In this document: piece after piece, positions 26,151-38,896 of the stretch
Position numbering within the stretch: the stretch's first letter is position 1
Layout: the number at the start of each line of letters is the position of its first letter
From: Lutraria lutraria
Taxonomy: Eukaryota > Mollusca > Bivalvia > Venerida > Mactridae
Assembly: GCA_964023205.1 (NCBI GenBank)
Contig: OZ026833.1
Coordinates: 40,331,137 to 40,395,136 of the forward strand
Length of the DNA stretch: 64,000 bases
Reading direction: 5' to 3'
Program-made: the position numbers and the translations under genes
Notes under the pieces: generated by a model
Told to the model about the DNA's origin: nothing
What the model saw: only the letters and a program-made list of their open reading frames with translations
Database searches by the model: none

Positions 26151-26509
26151 AAAATTTTCAGCACGGAATACATACATATATTCATAATTTAACCAATTTA
26201 TAATCTTTTAAATATATAATTGATACAATTTGTTATAAATCACTTCATCAAATATTTCACGTTTTGCCCAATTAGTTGTAGTTGTACGCATGCATGCAGG
26301 ACCGTCCTACATATATAATTATAAGTGACTAGATGCATGGTTAGATATTATAGAAATTATTTCAAATATATATCATTATGTGAGATAATTAAAAATACTA
26401 CAAACGTGTATTGCATTTTTTTACATTAGATAATATTATATCAGGATATTAATAAAAAAAACATGAATTCTTATTTTATCTTAATAAGGACAATTATCAC
26501 TCTTTTTAA

Positions 26510-26562
26510 CTGGAGCTATCAGGTAGTTGTATTATGTTAATACAACTACCTGGAGTTATCAA
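26510..26562. repeat. Hairpin with 15-bp perfect arms flanked by direct repeats
   Basis: caggtagttgtatta (26520-26534), spacer tgt, then its exact complement (26538-26552). The segment ctggagctatca on the left recurs as ctggagttatca on the right. Confidence 0.9.
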
Positions 26563-27669
26563 TTCCTTCATATTTTAACAATCCAGTAGCAGTGTTCATA
26601 TTCAATCTATTTATTGAATAAAAAAATGACTGTTTGAACAAAGTACTAAATGCTTAATTGACACACATGTTTCAGATAACATTTCCATACCCACTAGATC
26701 TATACAAAGATATATGTCCATGTATGTATCAAAATGTTCATATTGAGTCTGATATGGGACCATATATATATATATATATTATACATAATGTTTATATACA
26801 TGTATAATGGTCTCAGGTCTGACAGTAATTTAAAATTAAAATATAAATAAATCGGATAACAAAATATTATAAAACACTAAGTTTGGTTAGCTTTACATTA
26901 ACCAATTTCATTTTCTAGACAAATTATACTTATGAGTATTAGTTTATTATAGCTGTTTGCGAGTATATAGTGTAGTGTCTATTACTAGTTTGGCTAATCC
27001 TGGCCATTTGATTGGCTAATGGTGATGACTGAATCTATAAATAGTTGACAGGTAAGTAAATCATGATGTCATTGTCTAGAAAAGTTGTTGTGTGGCTATT
27101 TGAAGTTCAATGTGCTTGTATGATAGTGCTCAGATTTATGGTGTTCAATTTCGTTAATATTTAGGGTTGATTCTATTTGATTGATGTAGGGTATGATATA
27201 ACCATGTGCTTGTGAACTATATACATGAATTTATTCATTTGTCAAATACTCATGATTTTCATTATAATGTGTATTACTCATATCATGTAAATATTTTATA
27301 CTCTACTTAATGGAGGATTGAATAAACTTTACAGACAATATCCTTTATGAAAAAAGCAACTTCATACAAAAAACATAAACTAATATGCTTCTTGTTATTC
27401 GTCTACCTATAACGTTTTGTTATAGTTTTTCTTGTTATTTCTAGTTTACATTTATATAAATAAAATATCTTTTTTAGCATTTTGAAAATAAATGTTCGAT
27501 TTTTTTAGTGCAATCAAATCTGTCTCTCAAGACTATAAGTTTAGAAAAAAGTGGTCTTTTATGTAGAAGAGTCTTTTAGAATTGTTAAACTGAATACCGG
27601 TAAGTTTATTGATAATAACGAGAACATTTGATCATCATTCAAATTATACAACTTTTTATATTCAATAGT

Positions 27670-27790
27670 GATGATCGGTGGTCTATGGGAAGTGGTAACG
27701 CGCTTGACTACTGAACAAAAGGTCTCGGGTTCGAATCTCAACTCCGCTTTCCGAATTTCTCAGGGATGTTTTTCTCTAACATTTTTATTG
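27670..27790 (+). mobile_element. tRNA-headed SINE, 3'-truncated
   Basis: The head has cggtggtctatgggaagtgg as an A-box-like start and the B-box gggttcgaatctc. The tail 'ttccgaatttctcagggatg' matches the start of the body in the fuller copy at 29450-29695. Confidence 0.6.
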
Positions 27791-29070
27791 GATTCAAAAT
27801 AAATCTTATTCATAGATATTATTATGATTGTTTTTTATTTAAAATACAGTATTTTATCAGGGCAAACAAGGTGGACTACAGGAACATGAGATATTTTGTT
27901 ACTATAACTCCTGTCAACTTTGAAAAAAACTTGGTAAGTTAAACAACAGATAAGCTAATGTTTGTACAAATTATATGACTGGTTTATTAGTATTGTGTTT
28001 TTACTCAACAGATGTGGTACCAATAAGTGAAGGTTAACATATTAAGTGCCAAGTAGAAAATGTCAGTGTCTGTATACATATGGACTAATGTCCTTTTCAT
28101 TGAATGTATGTGAGTACGCTGTGATCCCAGACCTTTGTAAGATCTAGACCAATATGTATATACATTGTACTGACAAAAAGTAACATATGATGTAAGATTG
28201 TAATGGCTGGCAGTCCTAAGAATTATAACAAATTTAGAAAGCTTACTAAGCAAATTCATTCAGGGCACATGTCAATCATGTGTGCAGGCTGACTCACTGA
28301 ATGGAACACTTTATTCGACAAATATATGTTTTTTTCACAAATGTAATACACGCATGCATGCAATGATTGAAAGGTCTTCCACTTTTTACATACATTGTTA
28401 ACTAAAGAATGATAGTAATTAAAGAATACACTTGGCTAGGTCTGTCCACTAAGATCAGCATACCTCGGAAATCATAGACAATAATTTGCTGATTCAAACT
28501 TGATGTAGAAAAGGGGATAAATAGGTTTTATATTAGGTGTCCATAATGGTCCACCATACATTGTATAATGTACATCTGGTTGTATATGCAAATTTTTTAT
28601 TGAACACACTATAATCAAACTAGTAGTTGTTTCTTCACTCCATAAATCAACATTTAAATGCATTCAAATCAATACCCCATCTGAATAAATCATATATTAA
28701 CAACCGGATGTATTATACAATGTATGGTGGATCATTATGGCCACTTACTAGTATAAAACCTGACTCTGTGACATACTTTCAGAGGACAGGGTAGCTGCAC
28801 TGGTTGTTTACCATAGCACCAGCTACATCAATTTGATTGACATAACTGAAGTACAATTGATCAAATGCTTGAAAATAGAAAATACAGATTTTTGAATAGA
28901 TTGGTGATTGTGGAATAAAGTAATTTCTAATATATTTCTTTGGCATAATCATAAAATATCAACAACACACACAAGACAGCCATACTTGGGAAAAATGAAT
29001 TGATAATAAAAAACATCCACAAAATTAGGCATTGATCTCCTTCAACCCTGTGTTAATGTATAGTCATTTA

Positions 29071-29155
29071 GCATACCGAGGGCTCAGTGCAACACTATCG
29101 TAACTTGTTCTTATTTCAATATGAGTTACGACACTCCTGCGTTGAACCCTCATAT
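29071..29155. mobile_element. Short foldback element, copy 1
   Basis: Arms 'cgagggctcagtgcaacact' and 'gttacgacactcctgcgttg-aaccctc' pair imperfectly around the loop ttcttatttcaatat. Close relative of the copy at 33551-33636. Confidence 0.75.
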
Positions 29156-29212
29156 TACCATAATTTGTGAAAATTGTTTTGTAAGTTGATTTCATGTATA
29201 AAGCCAATACAT

Positions 29213-29390
29213 ACAGTGCAACCTCTCTAAAGCACCACCCTTTGGGAGTAGAAAAAGCATGTTGTTGTTGAAAGGTTGTTGCTCTAGAGAGGTTAAATAG
29301 TCAAATAGAGGGGAAAAATGATGCTGTCGTTAAAGGGAGGTTGTTGCTCAAGAGATGGCCGCCCAAGAGATGTTGAACTGTAATTTCAAA
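29213..29390. mobile_element. MITE, 'cagtgcaacctct' family
   Basis: Starts tacagtgcaacctctctaaa and ends aagagatgttgaactgtaa. Internal 'gttgttgctctagagaggtt' is typical of the family. Confidence 0.7.
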
Positions 29391-29449
29391 AAATTCATTT
29401 TTTTCTCCCAAAAAACAAGTGTCCTCCTCTTGTGTACTGCTGCTGCCAG

Positions 29450-29695
29450 GGTGGACCCATGGTCCAGTGGTAATATGCTGACCACCCAATGAAAGGTAGT
29501 ATGTTCGAATCTGGTCTCCCACTTCCGAAATTTCAAGGATGCTTTTCAGTTTCCCATCCCCACTACCAAGCCCAGTCCTGTGTTAAGAAAATCACGGGTG
29601 AGGTTTGTATCCATGTTTTACACGATGGCGGCTCTGAAATGACCATAGCTGTCTAATAATGGGCCGTTAAACAACACATAAACATATTAAAATCA
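29450..29695 (+). mobile_element. tRNA-headed SINE, near full length
   Basis: The head has an A-box-like catggtccagtggtaatatg and the B-box tgttcgaatctgg, then a body of about 170 bp ending gggccgttaaacaacacata-aaca. Plus-strand orientation. Confidence 0.75.
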
Positions 29696-31105
29696 TTTTG
29701 CGTAATACATACTATTATTACGTAGGTACTGAAATTAACTTCAATGTACCTGCATTGTTGTCATATAAAACAATATTGGACTCACTCCAACTATTTTACT
29801 AATTTACAAATCAGTAATGCCTTAATATAGTAAAATAGTCCGTCATTCAAACACTGATTAAATGTAAGATTGCAAGACTCATATAATGGGAAAATCAGTT
29901 GTTAATTTATTCATGTTTTGTAAAACTTTATTCACACAATACCTGCCAATAATCCAAAATGAGCTCTGACCCTGAGGTTATAAAACTTGAGAACAGTAGT
30001 CTCAGAGTTCATATCTCAAGTTAATTCTCAATGAATTCTGGATGAAAATGTAGAAGTTTTGATTTTTACGCTTAAATACATATATATTTAGATCAAATAC
30101 AATGGTAGAAAAATGAATAAATATCATTATCATTTTACCTAAGTTGTTTTGTGAACAACAAACAAAGAAATATGAGATTTGAGCAACAAATGTAAGAAAC
30201 TTATCATTTTATGACCTTCAATAAGATAACAAGCCATTTATCAGGGTATGTGTGTGATTCATATTTATACATCAAATGTCTTCCTTTACATGAAAATATT
30301 ATTTATTTCAATATCAGCTGTTAATGTATTATTGTTTTAATATCAGCTGTTAATGTATTATTGTTTCAATATATGTTGTCCATAATTTCAGGATGATGAA
30401 AGTACAGTAAATGGCCGACATTATATAAAATTAATATTCAATCTAAGCATGTTAAAATCTGGGACTATACATGTACATATTATCATTTCAGTTTATTCAG
30501 GATTCAATATGATACAACATGTGTTATTTCACTGAATTTGTTAAATTTGGCAGCCATTGTAATAAAAGAAATAATTCATTAATCCTTTGTATATTGAACA
30601 ATAGCGGTAAAAGTACGTACAATTCATTGATGCTAATGAACTGGTTAATTTGAAATAAACGAAGCAAAGATGTAACAAAGCTCTTATAAAGCTTTCAGTA
30701 TTTTCTATTCAGGCCATAAATTGGGAAATACAAAATGTATTGAAATATTTATATATATTTTAGAGCATAAACTCACAGTGACAAAAATACAGAAATATTT
30801 CATTCATGGTGGAAATTGAAGTTAAATCTACCAACCAATTACAACTCGTAAATCACTTGTTTAACTGAATGGATGAATGATTAAAAATGATGAATGTTCA
30901 ACTTTGACAGTAAAAATCAGTCAACCAGTCAAGTATCTAAAAACCGATCTATCTAACATATGTTCCGTAGTAAAAGGATGTTGTGACATGTTAATCATGT
31001 GAAATGAATTGATTGATCCACCTGTTAGGAAACAGATAAATGAGCCAAATATGAAAACAAACAGGTCAGGTTTAACTAGCCTGGTTTAAAAACTCTTAAC
31101 TTTGA

Positions 31106-32090
31106 GCAAGAGGGCAATGATGATCCTATATATTGTTCACCAGAATCACCTGATGAACATTGACAATTTAGTATATAAATGACTCTCAGCGCAGCATCAA
31201 TTTTCATACAGAAGGATAATTCTATCAAAATGAGGAGGGAACCACTTGACTATCTAAGCTCTGAGCCAAGCACTTCTAGCCAAGAAAATGACTATATAAA
31301 GATTTTCTCTAAATTCGTTTATGTAACACAAATGACCAAAGCAACAGGGCCAATTTGATCTAAGAGAATAATTTGAACATTCGATGGAGAGGACTAGAAG
31401 ACAATGCAACAAACTAAATATCTAAGAAATAGGCCATACGGTTTTGGTCAAAGAGATTTGGAAAGGTTTTCCCTATTTAAACTGTGTAAGTGACCAATGT
31501 GGTGGTGCCAATTTCTACCCCAGGGGATATGATTTAAATAGTGTCAGTAGAGGACCACCTTGGAAATGCAAAACATCAAATAGCTCTATAGGCCATGTAG
31601 TTTTGCAATTTCCATGTGTAGTTGTCACTATCTGTACGTACATTCTGTCAACGTCTGAAAAGTACATTTAGAAAACATGTGTCTCCTTTACTCAAATGCA
31701 TGCTTTTGTTTTTCTCTTAATTAATATGCATTTGATGTTATGATTTTTCAGAAGTTCACAACTTTATTTACATTTAGGCAATTAGACGTAGTTGCTGAAT
31801 ACAAAAACATTCTGTCAACAAAAAGTGCACTTGATACATAAAAAATCTTCTGCGATTTTCTCATAAATTATGATTTCTTTTCTCTCCAACATATTGTATG
31901 AAAGAAATTTTCACTTAGTTGTAACACTGGGATAACAAAAGATAAATCTTGGTAGAGATTAGGTTGCTTTGGCAAGGAAAAGTTCCAAAGGGTTTCTTGT
32001 ATAAATGACACCCTGGGCTCGGCCAATTTCAACCCCAGGGCATCATATGAATGACTGGTAATCTTTTAGTAATGGACCTAAAAAATGCAA
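31106..32090. mobile_element. Degenerate hairpin-ended tandem-core element
   Basis: Begins gcaagagggcaatgatgatc, like the start of the elements at 22184 and 35862. Core phrases 'gccaatttctaccccagggg' (31508) and 'ggccaatttcaaccccaggg' (32021) match the 35.9-kb core. No clear 3' hairpin; eroded and approximate. Confidence 0.5.
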
Positions 32091-32607
32091 TGTACATTGT
32101 GTGTGCACATATTTAGATCAACTGGAAAATCAAATATCAATAAGTAACATAGATTGTTATTTTACAGTTTTATTTTTCCATTATATCCCTCAAAAAATAA
32201 CAGACATACATAGAAATCTATCTAAAATTGCATAAATCATAACAATTATGTTGATGCATTTATTAACATCTGATTGACGTAGTTCATACAATTACATTAT
32301 ACAGATATTAACATAAAGGATAGTGAAAACAAACGCATTTAATTGTGCACGGAAATTGTTAATTATCTTAATTGATAGCTTGAGTGTTTCTTAGTAAAGA
32401 CATTCCCTGTAAAGTGAGAAACTCACTTTACACTAATTACTGTCAAGTTCTGAGTATTTATAACACAACCTTTTAAACTGATCTGAGTGTTAAAATCATA
32501 ATTATGGTGGGAAAATAAATACTGGTATATCATATAGCAAGCTTAATCTAAGTCAATCTACCGGTATTCTATAATAATGATCCAAAATATTTCCAACCAT
32601 TGCATGA

Positions 32608-32788
32608 ACAGTACAACCTCTCCAGAGCGGCCCTCTGTAGAGCAACAACCTCTCAATTACAACACCTTAAAATTTCCCTAAGCTGATATTTACTATGAAT
32701 ATAACCTCTGTAGAGCAACACCCTCTAAACAACGGCCAATATTTGCAGCTCCCACTGGGTGTTGCTCTACAGAGGTTTTACTGTACAT
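32608..32788. mobile_element. MITE, 'cagtgcaacctct' family
   Basis: Starts aacagtacaacctctccaga and ends tgctctacagaggttttact-gtac. Inverted ends and internal 'ctctgtagagcaac' repeats. Confidence 0.75.
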
Positions 32789-32966
32789 TAAAATTCAATA
32801 ATACATGTGCAGGTAATTAACATACTGGTGAACTGAATAACTTTATTGGATGCATCTATTTGAAATAAACTTATGTTAATGGTAATGTGTTATTTAATGT
32901 GCAATCATTCAAACGATGACATAAATTGGGAAAATATCTAATCTGTACAATTAACGTTCTTTGGGG

Positions 32967-33086
32967 CATTAATTAGAGATTATAATCATTAATTAGAAAT
33001 TATAATCATTAATTAGAGATTATAATCATTAATTAGAGATTATAATCATTAATTAGAAATTATAATCATTAATTAGAGATTATAAT
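32967..33086. repeat. 20-bp tandem repeat, six copies
   Basis: The unit cattaattagagattataat is repeated exactly every 20 bp, with only g/a variation at the 'gag' (copies 2 and 5 read 'gaa'). Each unit has TAATTA. Confidence 0.97.
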
Positions 33087-33550
33087 TATGATTGTTATGG
33101 CAAGGACACAAAATTTTAACAAAATTCATTTTAAAATTACATGTTTGATTTTGACATGCATTTAAAATAATTCACATAAATTATCACAAAATATTTTATA
33201 TTTTACAAAATCAGAGTTAAAAAATAACTTTTTTTTTCTACATTTGAAAAAAAGATGAAAAATCATTTGTCATTTTAAAATCAACATTCTCTACTCAGCT
33301 CCTTGATTATTTTATCTAAATTATAAGTTCAGCAGTTGGTTGTTATTATATTCTTCGTGATCAACAATTGCTGTAATTTAAAAACACACTGAACCAGAAT
33401 CTATCTATAGCATATAGAATGATCCTATAATTAATGAAACCATGCTCATATGTACAGGTATAAGTTGAAAATTTTGAACACTTGGAAAACTTAAGCTCTG
33501 TGCCACAGAAACCAGTTTGGTCCAGACTACAAAAATTCTGAAAATTCCAT

Positions 33551-33636
33551 CATAACGAGGGCTCAGCGCAACACTGTCGTAACTTGTTCTTAGTTCAATA
33601 TGAGTTATGACACTGTTGCGCTGAACCCTCGATATG
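33551..33636. mobile_element. Short foldback element, copy 2 (near-perfect hairpin)
   Basis: Arms cgagggctcagcgcaacact-gtcgtaactt and the complement ending gcgctgaaccctcg pair over about 30 bp with three or four mismatches, around a 16-base loop gttcttagttcaatat. Confidence 0.85.
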
Positions 33637-35860
33637 CCGAAAAGACTTATATCTACGCTGATTTGACTTTAATTGAGTTATCAAACATGGACTTACAAGT
33701 TACATGTACAACAATCTTATAAAAAAATAAATATAAAAAAAACAATACTGTATCAAACATAGGACTTTTCTGATTCACATGCAGAGAGGATAACATCTTC
33801 GGATTTCAATAATTTCAGTAGATCAATGTCACATGTGCAGTAACAAGAACCAGCACTTCGATAGACAATTATTTTTTTACAAAAAACACAAACCTTAACA
33901 GTACAAATAAATACAAGCATTGCAAGACAAGGATTTGTAACTGAATTCAAAATAAATGTAGAAAATGGCATCGGTGGTTATGAATACTGAATTAAAATTT
34001 CTAAAATTTTGGTCAATCTGAAAACCTATTATTATGTCCAAAGGGAAGTAATCCAGAGTACATGTAAGTCATTACCAGTCATTGTGTACTTCGAGAGACG
34101 GTTATTGGTATGGAGTCATTTATACAGGAAGTTAACTCAGGTAAGACTGTTTGATATTCCACAAAACTTGTGTAAGCTAGAGGAGTAAATCCTGAGAGCT
34201 GAAGAACAATAATAATCTAGAGGATTCAAAATGAGAACAACAATACAAAGACATATCAGTATCAAAGTAATTTGCCTAAAAAACCCATGTCCGACAGGTT
34301 CACCGCAAAACTGTTGTTAATTTGTTTTGTTGAAATACATAACTTTGTACCGATATCTGGCTGAATCACGTACATGTACATGTTTTGTATTTTGTAAATA
34401 TGCATTTATATAGACGATGTACTATGTACAAGTCTTCAATAAAATTCTGTTCTGTTCTATAAGTGAAACTTTCTCATTAATTTCTCTGTAATTACAATAA
34501 ATTCCTAATATAATAATCTTATAATAAAGGTTGTTAAATTTGTCAAAAACATTCCTGATTGTTTCACTAAAAATTTTTTTAATGAAAATAAAAGGTTTTT
34601 TGCTTCTCCTGTAAAATCTACAAAAATGCAGTTACAATAGATTTGCAGTGAACCCTTAACTTATCATATACACGGAACCTAAATATGACAAAAATATTAC
34701 AGTAAATTAATTAAAACAATCAATTATCTAAATAAAGCAAATCAGATATGTAAGCACTAACAGTATCTAAGCGTAAACTACACTTTATGGAACACTAGGA
34801 CAATGGCACTTATACTCTATTAACAACATAACATAAGTATGTTAGTAATACTAAGAAATGAAAGCTTTCTTAATGGGACTCCACTTCCTATCAAAATTAG
34901 CAGTCAAAAAATTATAATTATTTTATTATATATATACATGTATATCTTTTTTTGCCAGCAGGAAACTCAAAAGCGACATTTTATGAATATTATAAGTTGT
35001 TCTGTTAAATCAGTTAAGACCATATACCTACATAATGACTAAATAAATGCTTTATGCATGAAGACATTTTTCCACAATTTGTAAGAAATGTAATAGCTCT
35101 ACTCTACATAATCCTTACGACTAAATGATGAATTTACTTTGCAATATTGACAAGGGTAAAGTCAAAACATGAAAATTTAAGTCAACAAGAAAATTACTAT
35201 TTCTCTATTTTAATAAACTACAAGTGTAACTAAGATAAAAGGGTTGCATGCCCCTTTCTAAGAATACCTACTTTTCTCAAGGAAAGAGCCTTGTCTTGAG
35301 ATTATGGACTTGCAGTATATTTAGCTAGGCATCACATCATCATTAAACACAAATGTATAGATCTTGTGACACATAATTTCATAAATACCATTAGTACAGT
35401 ACATATTGAATCTTTTCCTTGAATCATGAAATATCTTTGACACTTTAAGATATTTTTTCTGAATAACATGAGAACTTACTGCCCCCTCAAAAAATATGCA
35501 AGAAAAATGACAAGTTCTGCTTTCGTTTCACAATATACATTACTTGCTGCAGACAAGAGCAAAAGGAGATAAAATGAACCATCACATCATTTTAACCTGA
35601 CAATGAATTCATCAGCGCTCAAGATAACAACAGGGACAGTAATAGAAGGATCTAAGATAATTTACCGGTAGATAAATGAAGAGTTCCAAGCAGTACCTTC
35701 ACTGTAGACAGAGTTCAAGTACTGATGAACCAAGGTGAGCTTAGTAGAGAAAGGTTATATCAAAGATCTAGAGATAACCATAGTAACATCATAATTGTAC
35801 AGAATCAGTATCAACCATTTTGACACAAACCCATGCAATGCAAGTAAAATATGCCAAACA
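33637..35860. other. Intergenic, no recognised feature
   Basis: AT-rich. Open frames (33753-33971 and 34839-35042) show no family resemblance. Confidence 0.55.
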
Positions 35861-35861
35861 A

Positions 35862-36662
35862 GAGTGCCATGATGGCCCTGTATCGCTCACATGAGTATCG
35901 TAACACTAAGGAATAATTTAATCAAGGGAAGTTATTTGTCATGGTAAAAAGTTATCAACCCCATCTGTCAAGTAGTTGTTGAAATCAACTGACCCCCCTG
36001 GGCAGGGCCAATATTGACCCTGGGGCCATTATTTGCAAGAACTTGGTAGAAGTCTACAAGACAATGTTGCATACAAAATATCTAAGCTCTAGGCCTTGTG
36101 GTATTGGACAACAAGATCTTTTAATTTTTCCTATATAAGCCTATGTAAATCAAGTGACCTCCGGGGCGGGGCCAATTTTGACCCTGCAGTTGTAATTTGA
36201 ACAAACTTAGTAGAGATCCAATAGACAATGCTACATACCAAATATCTTAGCTCTAGGCCATGTAGTTTTGGACAAGAAGATTTTTAAATTTTTCAAATAT
36301 AAAATAGAGTAAACCCCGGGGCGGGGCCATAATTAACCCCAGGGCCATAATTTGAACAAACTTGGTAGAGTTCCACAAGAAAATGCTACATACAAAATAT
36401 CTAAGCTCTAGGCCTTGTGGTTTTGGAGAAGAAGATTTTTAAAATTTTTCTATATAATTAAGCCTATGTAAATCAAGCGACCTCCGGGGCAGGGCCTATT
36501 TTGATCCTAGAGCAATAATTTGAACAAACAATGCTACATACTGAATATCTAAGCTCTTATGTTGTTTAAAGAAATTGTTGATGACATACGGACGACGACA
36601 GACGACGGACATAGCTCGATCCTTAAAACTCACCTTGGCACTCTGTGCCAGGTAAGCTAAAA
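35862..36662. mobile_element. Hairpin-ended, tandem-cored element (Helentron/HINE-like), second copy
   Basis: Begins agagtgccatgatggccctg-tatcgctcaca. The core has about four units of about 165 bp marked by 'ccggggcggggccaattttg' and 'atatctaagctctaggcctt'. It ends ctcaccttggcactctgtgc-caggtaagctaaaaa with a hairpin (ttggcac/gtgccag). Same plan as 22184-23056, but with a different core sequence. Confidence 0.7.
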
Positions 36663-37326
36663 ATGTATAAAATCTTGATGTACTGGCTTGCTAAATTAAT
36701 GAGCATGCAGTCAACAATCAGTAAGCAACACTTTTCTCCACAGCTATTTTCTATGCTTCTAATAAAATAACACCCACAACAAAAAATGAATTATGTCCCA
36801 TAAAAACCACTGATAAATATTCTTTTCAATAAAGTACATATTCATGTTAATGAAATCCAGTGTTCACATCATAAAAAAATAATGAAAAATGATGAAAATT
36901 ACATAAAATAGTAGCATGTCTGTATATAACATACGTAATATTTTGCATTTTTCCATAGAACAAGAGAAAAAGCTTGCACGATAATATAATAAATCTTTTA
37001 GGCATAAAAGTTGCATGGTTACATGCTCAATAAAAATAACATAGGTGGGCTGAGAGTACTTTCTTTGGATATATTTATTATTCTTAAAAACATGCTGAAA
37101 GGTTAAAAACCGAGATAGTGGATGTACGATAATCTAGGGTTGCCTGGAAAAATTAAGGTAGGTCGGGTAACCAGAATCCATACAGTTTTACGTTTTAATA
37201 CATGTACTGGATGGAAGCCATCTCCGAGCTTGATATGTAGAGAGAATCTGATATAACATCATTATTAAGCACATTCATATCTAAAGTAAGGAACAATAAG
37301 AAAAAAACACACCATAAAACGAGTTC

Positions 37327-37470
37327 CAGTCAAACCTGTGTACAAAGGGCATCCTTGGGGAAGGACCAAACATGACCTACTTCTGAAGTCATTTTGATTA
37401 ACATCATCAATGACTGCTTTTAAGAGAATGGCTTATATTCAAAGGGTGGCCACTATTGCAGGTTTGATTG
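37327..37470. mobile_element. MITE, 'cagtcaaacctg' family
   Basis: Starts cagtcaaacctgtgtacaaa and ends gtggccactattgcaggttt-gattg. Same family as 358-540. Confidence 0.75.
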
Positions 37471-38495
37471 AACTTCAAACATTGGAAATAAACGTGCAAA
37501 AAATAACAGAAAAATCTAATATCTTCAAAAAATAACATTATTAAACATCAAACTGTTTCAAACATCAATAGCATCATTTTTAATTAAAGTTCCATTATCA
37601 ACAATATATCAATGAAACAGTTCAATAAATTAGAGTAATGCATCATTTTGATTATAAAGTTGTATTTTGTCAGTGTTTTAATTGTTCAGTTTGTAGGGGG
37701 CTAGTGCATTTAGCTTTAAGCCTTAATGCACCATTACATAAACCGTTCTTTCAATGTCCTAGCCCAGTAAGGCTCAGATGTGTTTAACACCAACATAGTT
37801 CTCACCTAGTTATGGTATTGCAGCTGGTATATAAGGTTTGCATCATATGCATGAATATTGAATAATAAATGAGAACTTCGTCATGGAAGAAATAAGGAAA
37901 TATAGAATTAGTAGCATGAATTGTTTACATATTATTTACAACAGCATTTGGATTAGGATAATTAACATGAAAAAAAATACCATAAAAAATTAACTTTCTG
38001 AATAAGTTTTCCTGTTAATTCATATTTAAATAAATAAGTGATTGCAAATTATTATCATAAATAACTGCAGGACTCTGTAGTTAATATGTCCAGGTAATTT
38101 TATAAATACAAATAAATATTTACAAATGGAATGTCTAATATCAAATACAAAACTTAATCATCCCTGTATTTACAACAACAACAACAACCAAAACAACACA
38201 TACATAATGTACCACATATATACATGCACAAACATAAATCATAATATCCATTATGAAATATAATAAAATATTAGGTATATCACACAAACCATGATGATTG
38301 TAGAGACAGGTGCACTCAGAATATTAATTACTTTATTATCAACCACATGAATATCTTGAAAAAAATCAAACATTTTACGATAATTCACTGCATGCATAAC
38401 AAAATCTTAAGAAATAATGAGTACCTAATATGGTAAATAAATCATCTCCTCATTTCATGATTTTAAAGTAAAGTAAACGAGTAATACAAATATAT

Positions 38496-38896
38496 GGCGG
38501 AAAATAAAAATAAGTTTGTTTGGAGTACTCCTACCTACTCCCCAAAAAAATCCTAGCAAATACTGTGGAATCATTAATTTTCATTGGGTTTAATTTTCTT
38601 GTTTTTTTACTAAAATGGCTATTTTGTGGGGACATAAATTCGCGGATTTTGATTTTTCAAAAGAAATGCCTTATCTCCGCATTTGAATTCGTGGGGATTT
38701 GATTTCGTGAATGAGTCGACCCACGAAATCCACGAAATTAAATCCCCGTTGAAAATTAATGATTCCACGTAAATGAAATAAAATTTTATGGGGCAATTTT
38801 TTTATTTAACATAGTAAAAAAATAAAATCCCTACCTACCCACCCAACCTGTTCTTAAATTCTGGGTCGGAGCACTCCAAACAAACTTTTTTCAGCC
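38496..38896. mobile_element. MITE ('ggctgaaaataaaaataag' family) carrying a nested MITE
   Basis: The left end ggcggaaaataaaaataagt and right end ctccaaacaaactttttt-cagcc match the uninterrupted copy at 15165-15372. The host is split at 'cctagcaaa-ta' by the 207-bp element at 38563-38769. Confidence 0.85.
38563..38769. mobile_element. Nested MITE, 'ctgtggaatcattaatttt' family, TA target
   Basis: Inverted ends ctgtggaatcattaattttc and gaaaattaatgattccacg, flanked by TA on both sides. The interior is palindromic around 'cgtggggatttgatttcgtg'. Other copies are at 41948-42092 and 45742-45946. Confidence 0.9.

Larger units (their letters stand above)
26151..29070. other. Intergenic AT-rich stretch upstream of TFAP4
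   Basis: Holds a 15-bp-arm palindrome (26520-26552), an AT dinucleotide run near 26763-26780 and a SINE fragment at 27670-27790. No gene seen. Confidence 0.6.

Noticed and set aside
26520..26552. let-7-like sequence (aggtagttgtatta)
   Set aside because: The seed differs (caggtag), the hairpin loop is 3 nt, and the stem is too short for a microRNA precursor.
31444..31671. 75-codon frame with 'DQCGGANFYPRGYDL'
   Set aside because: It falls in a degenerate Helentron-like core whose phrases recur at 32021 and 36164; not a gene.
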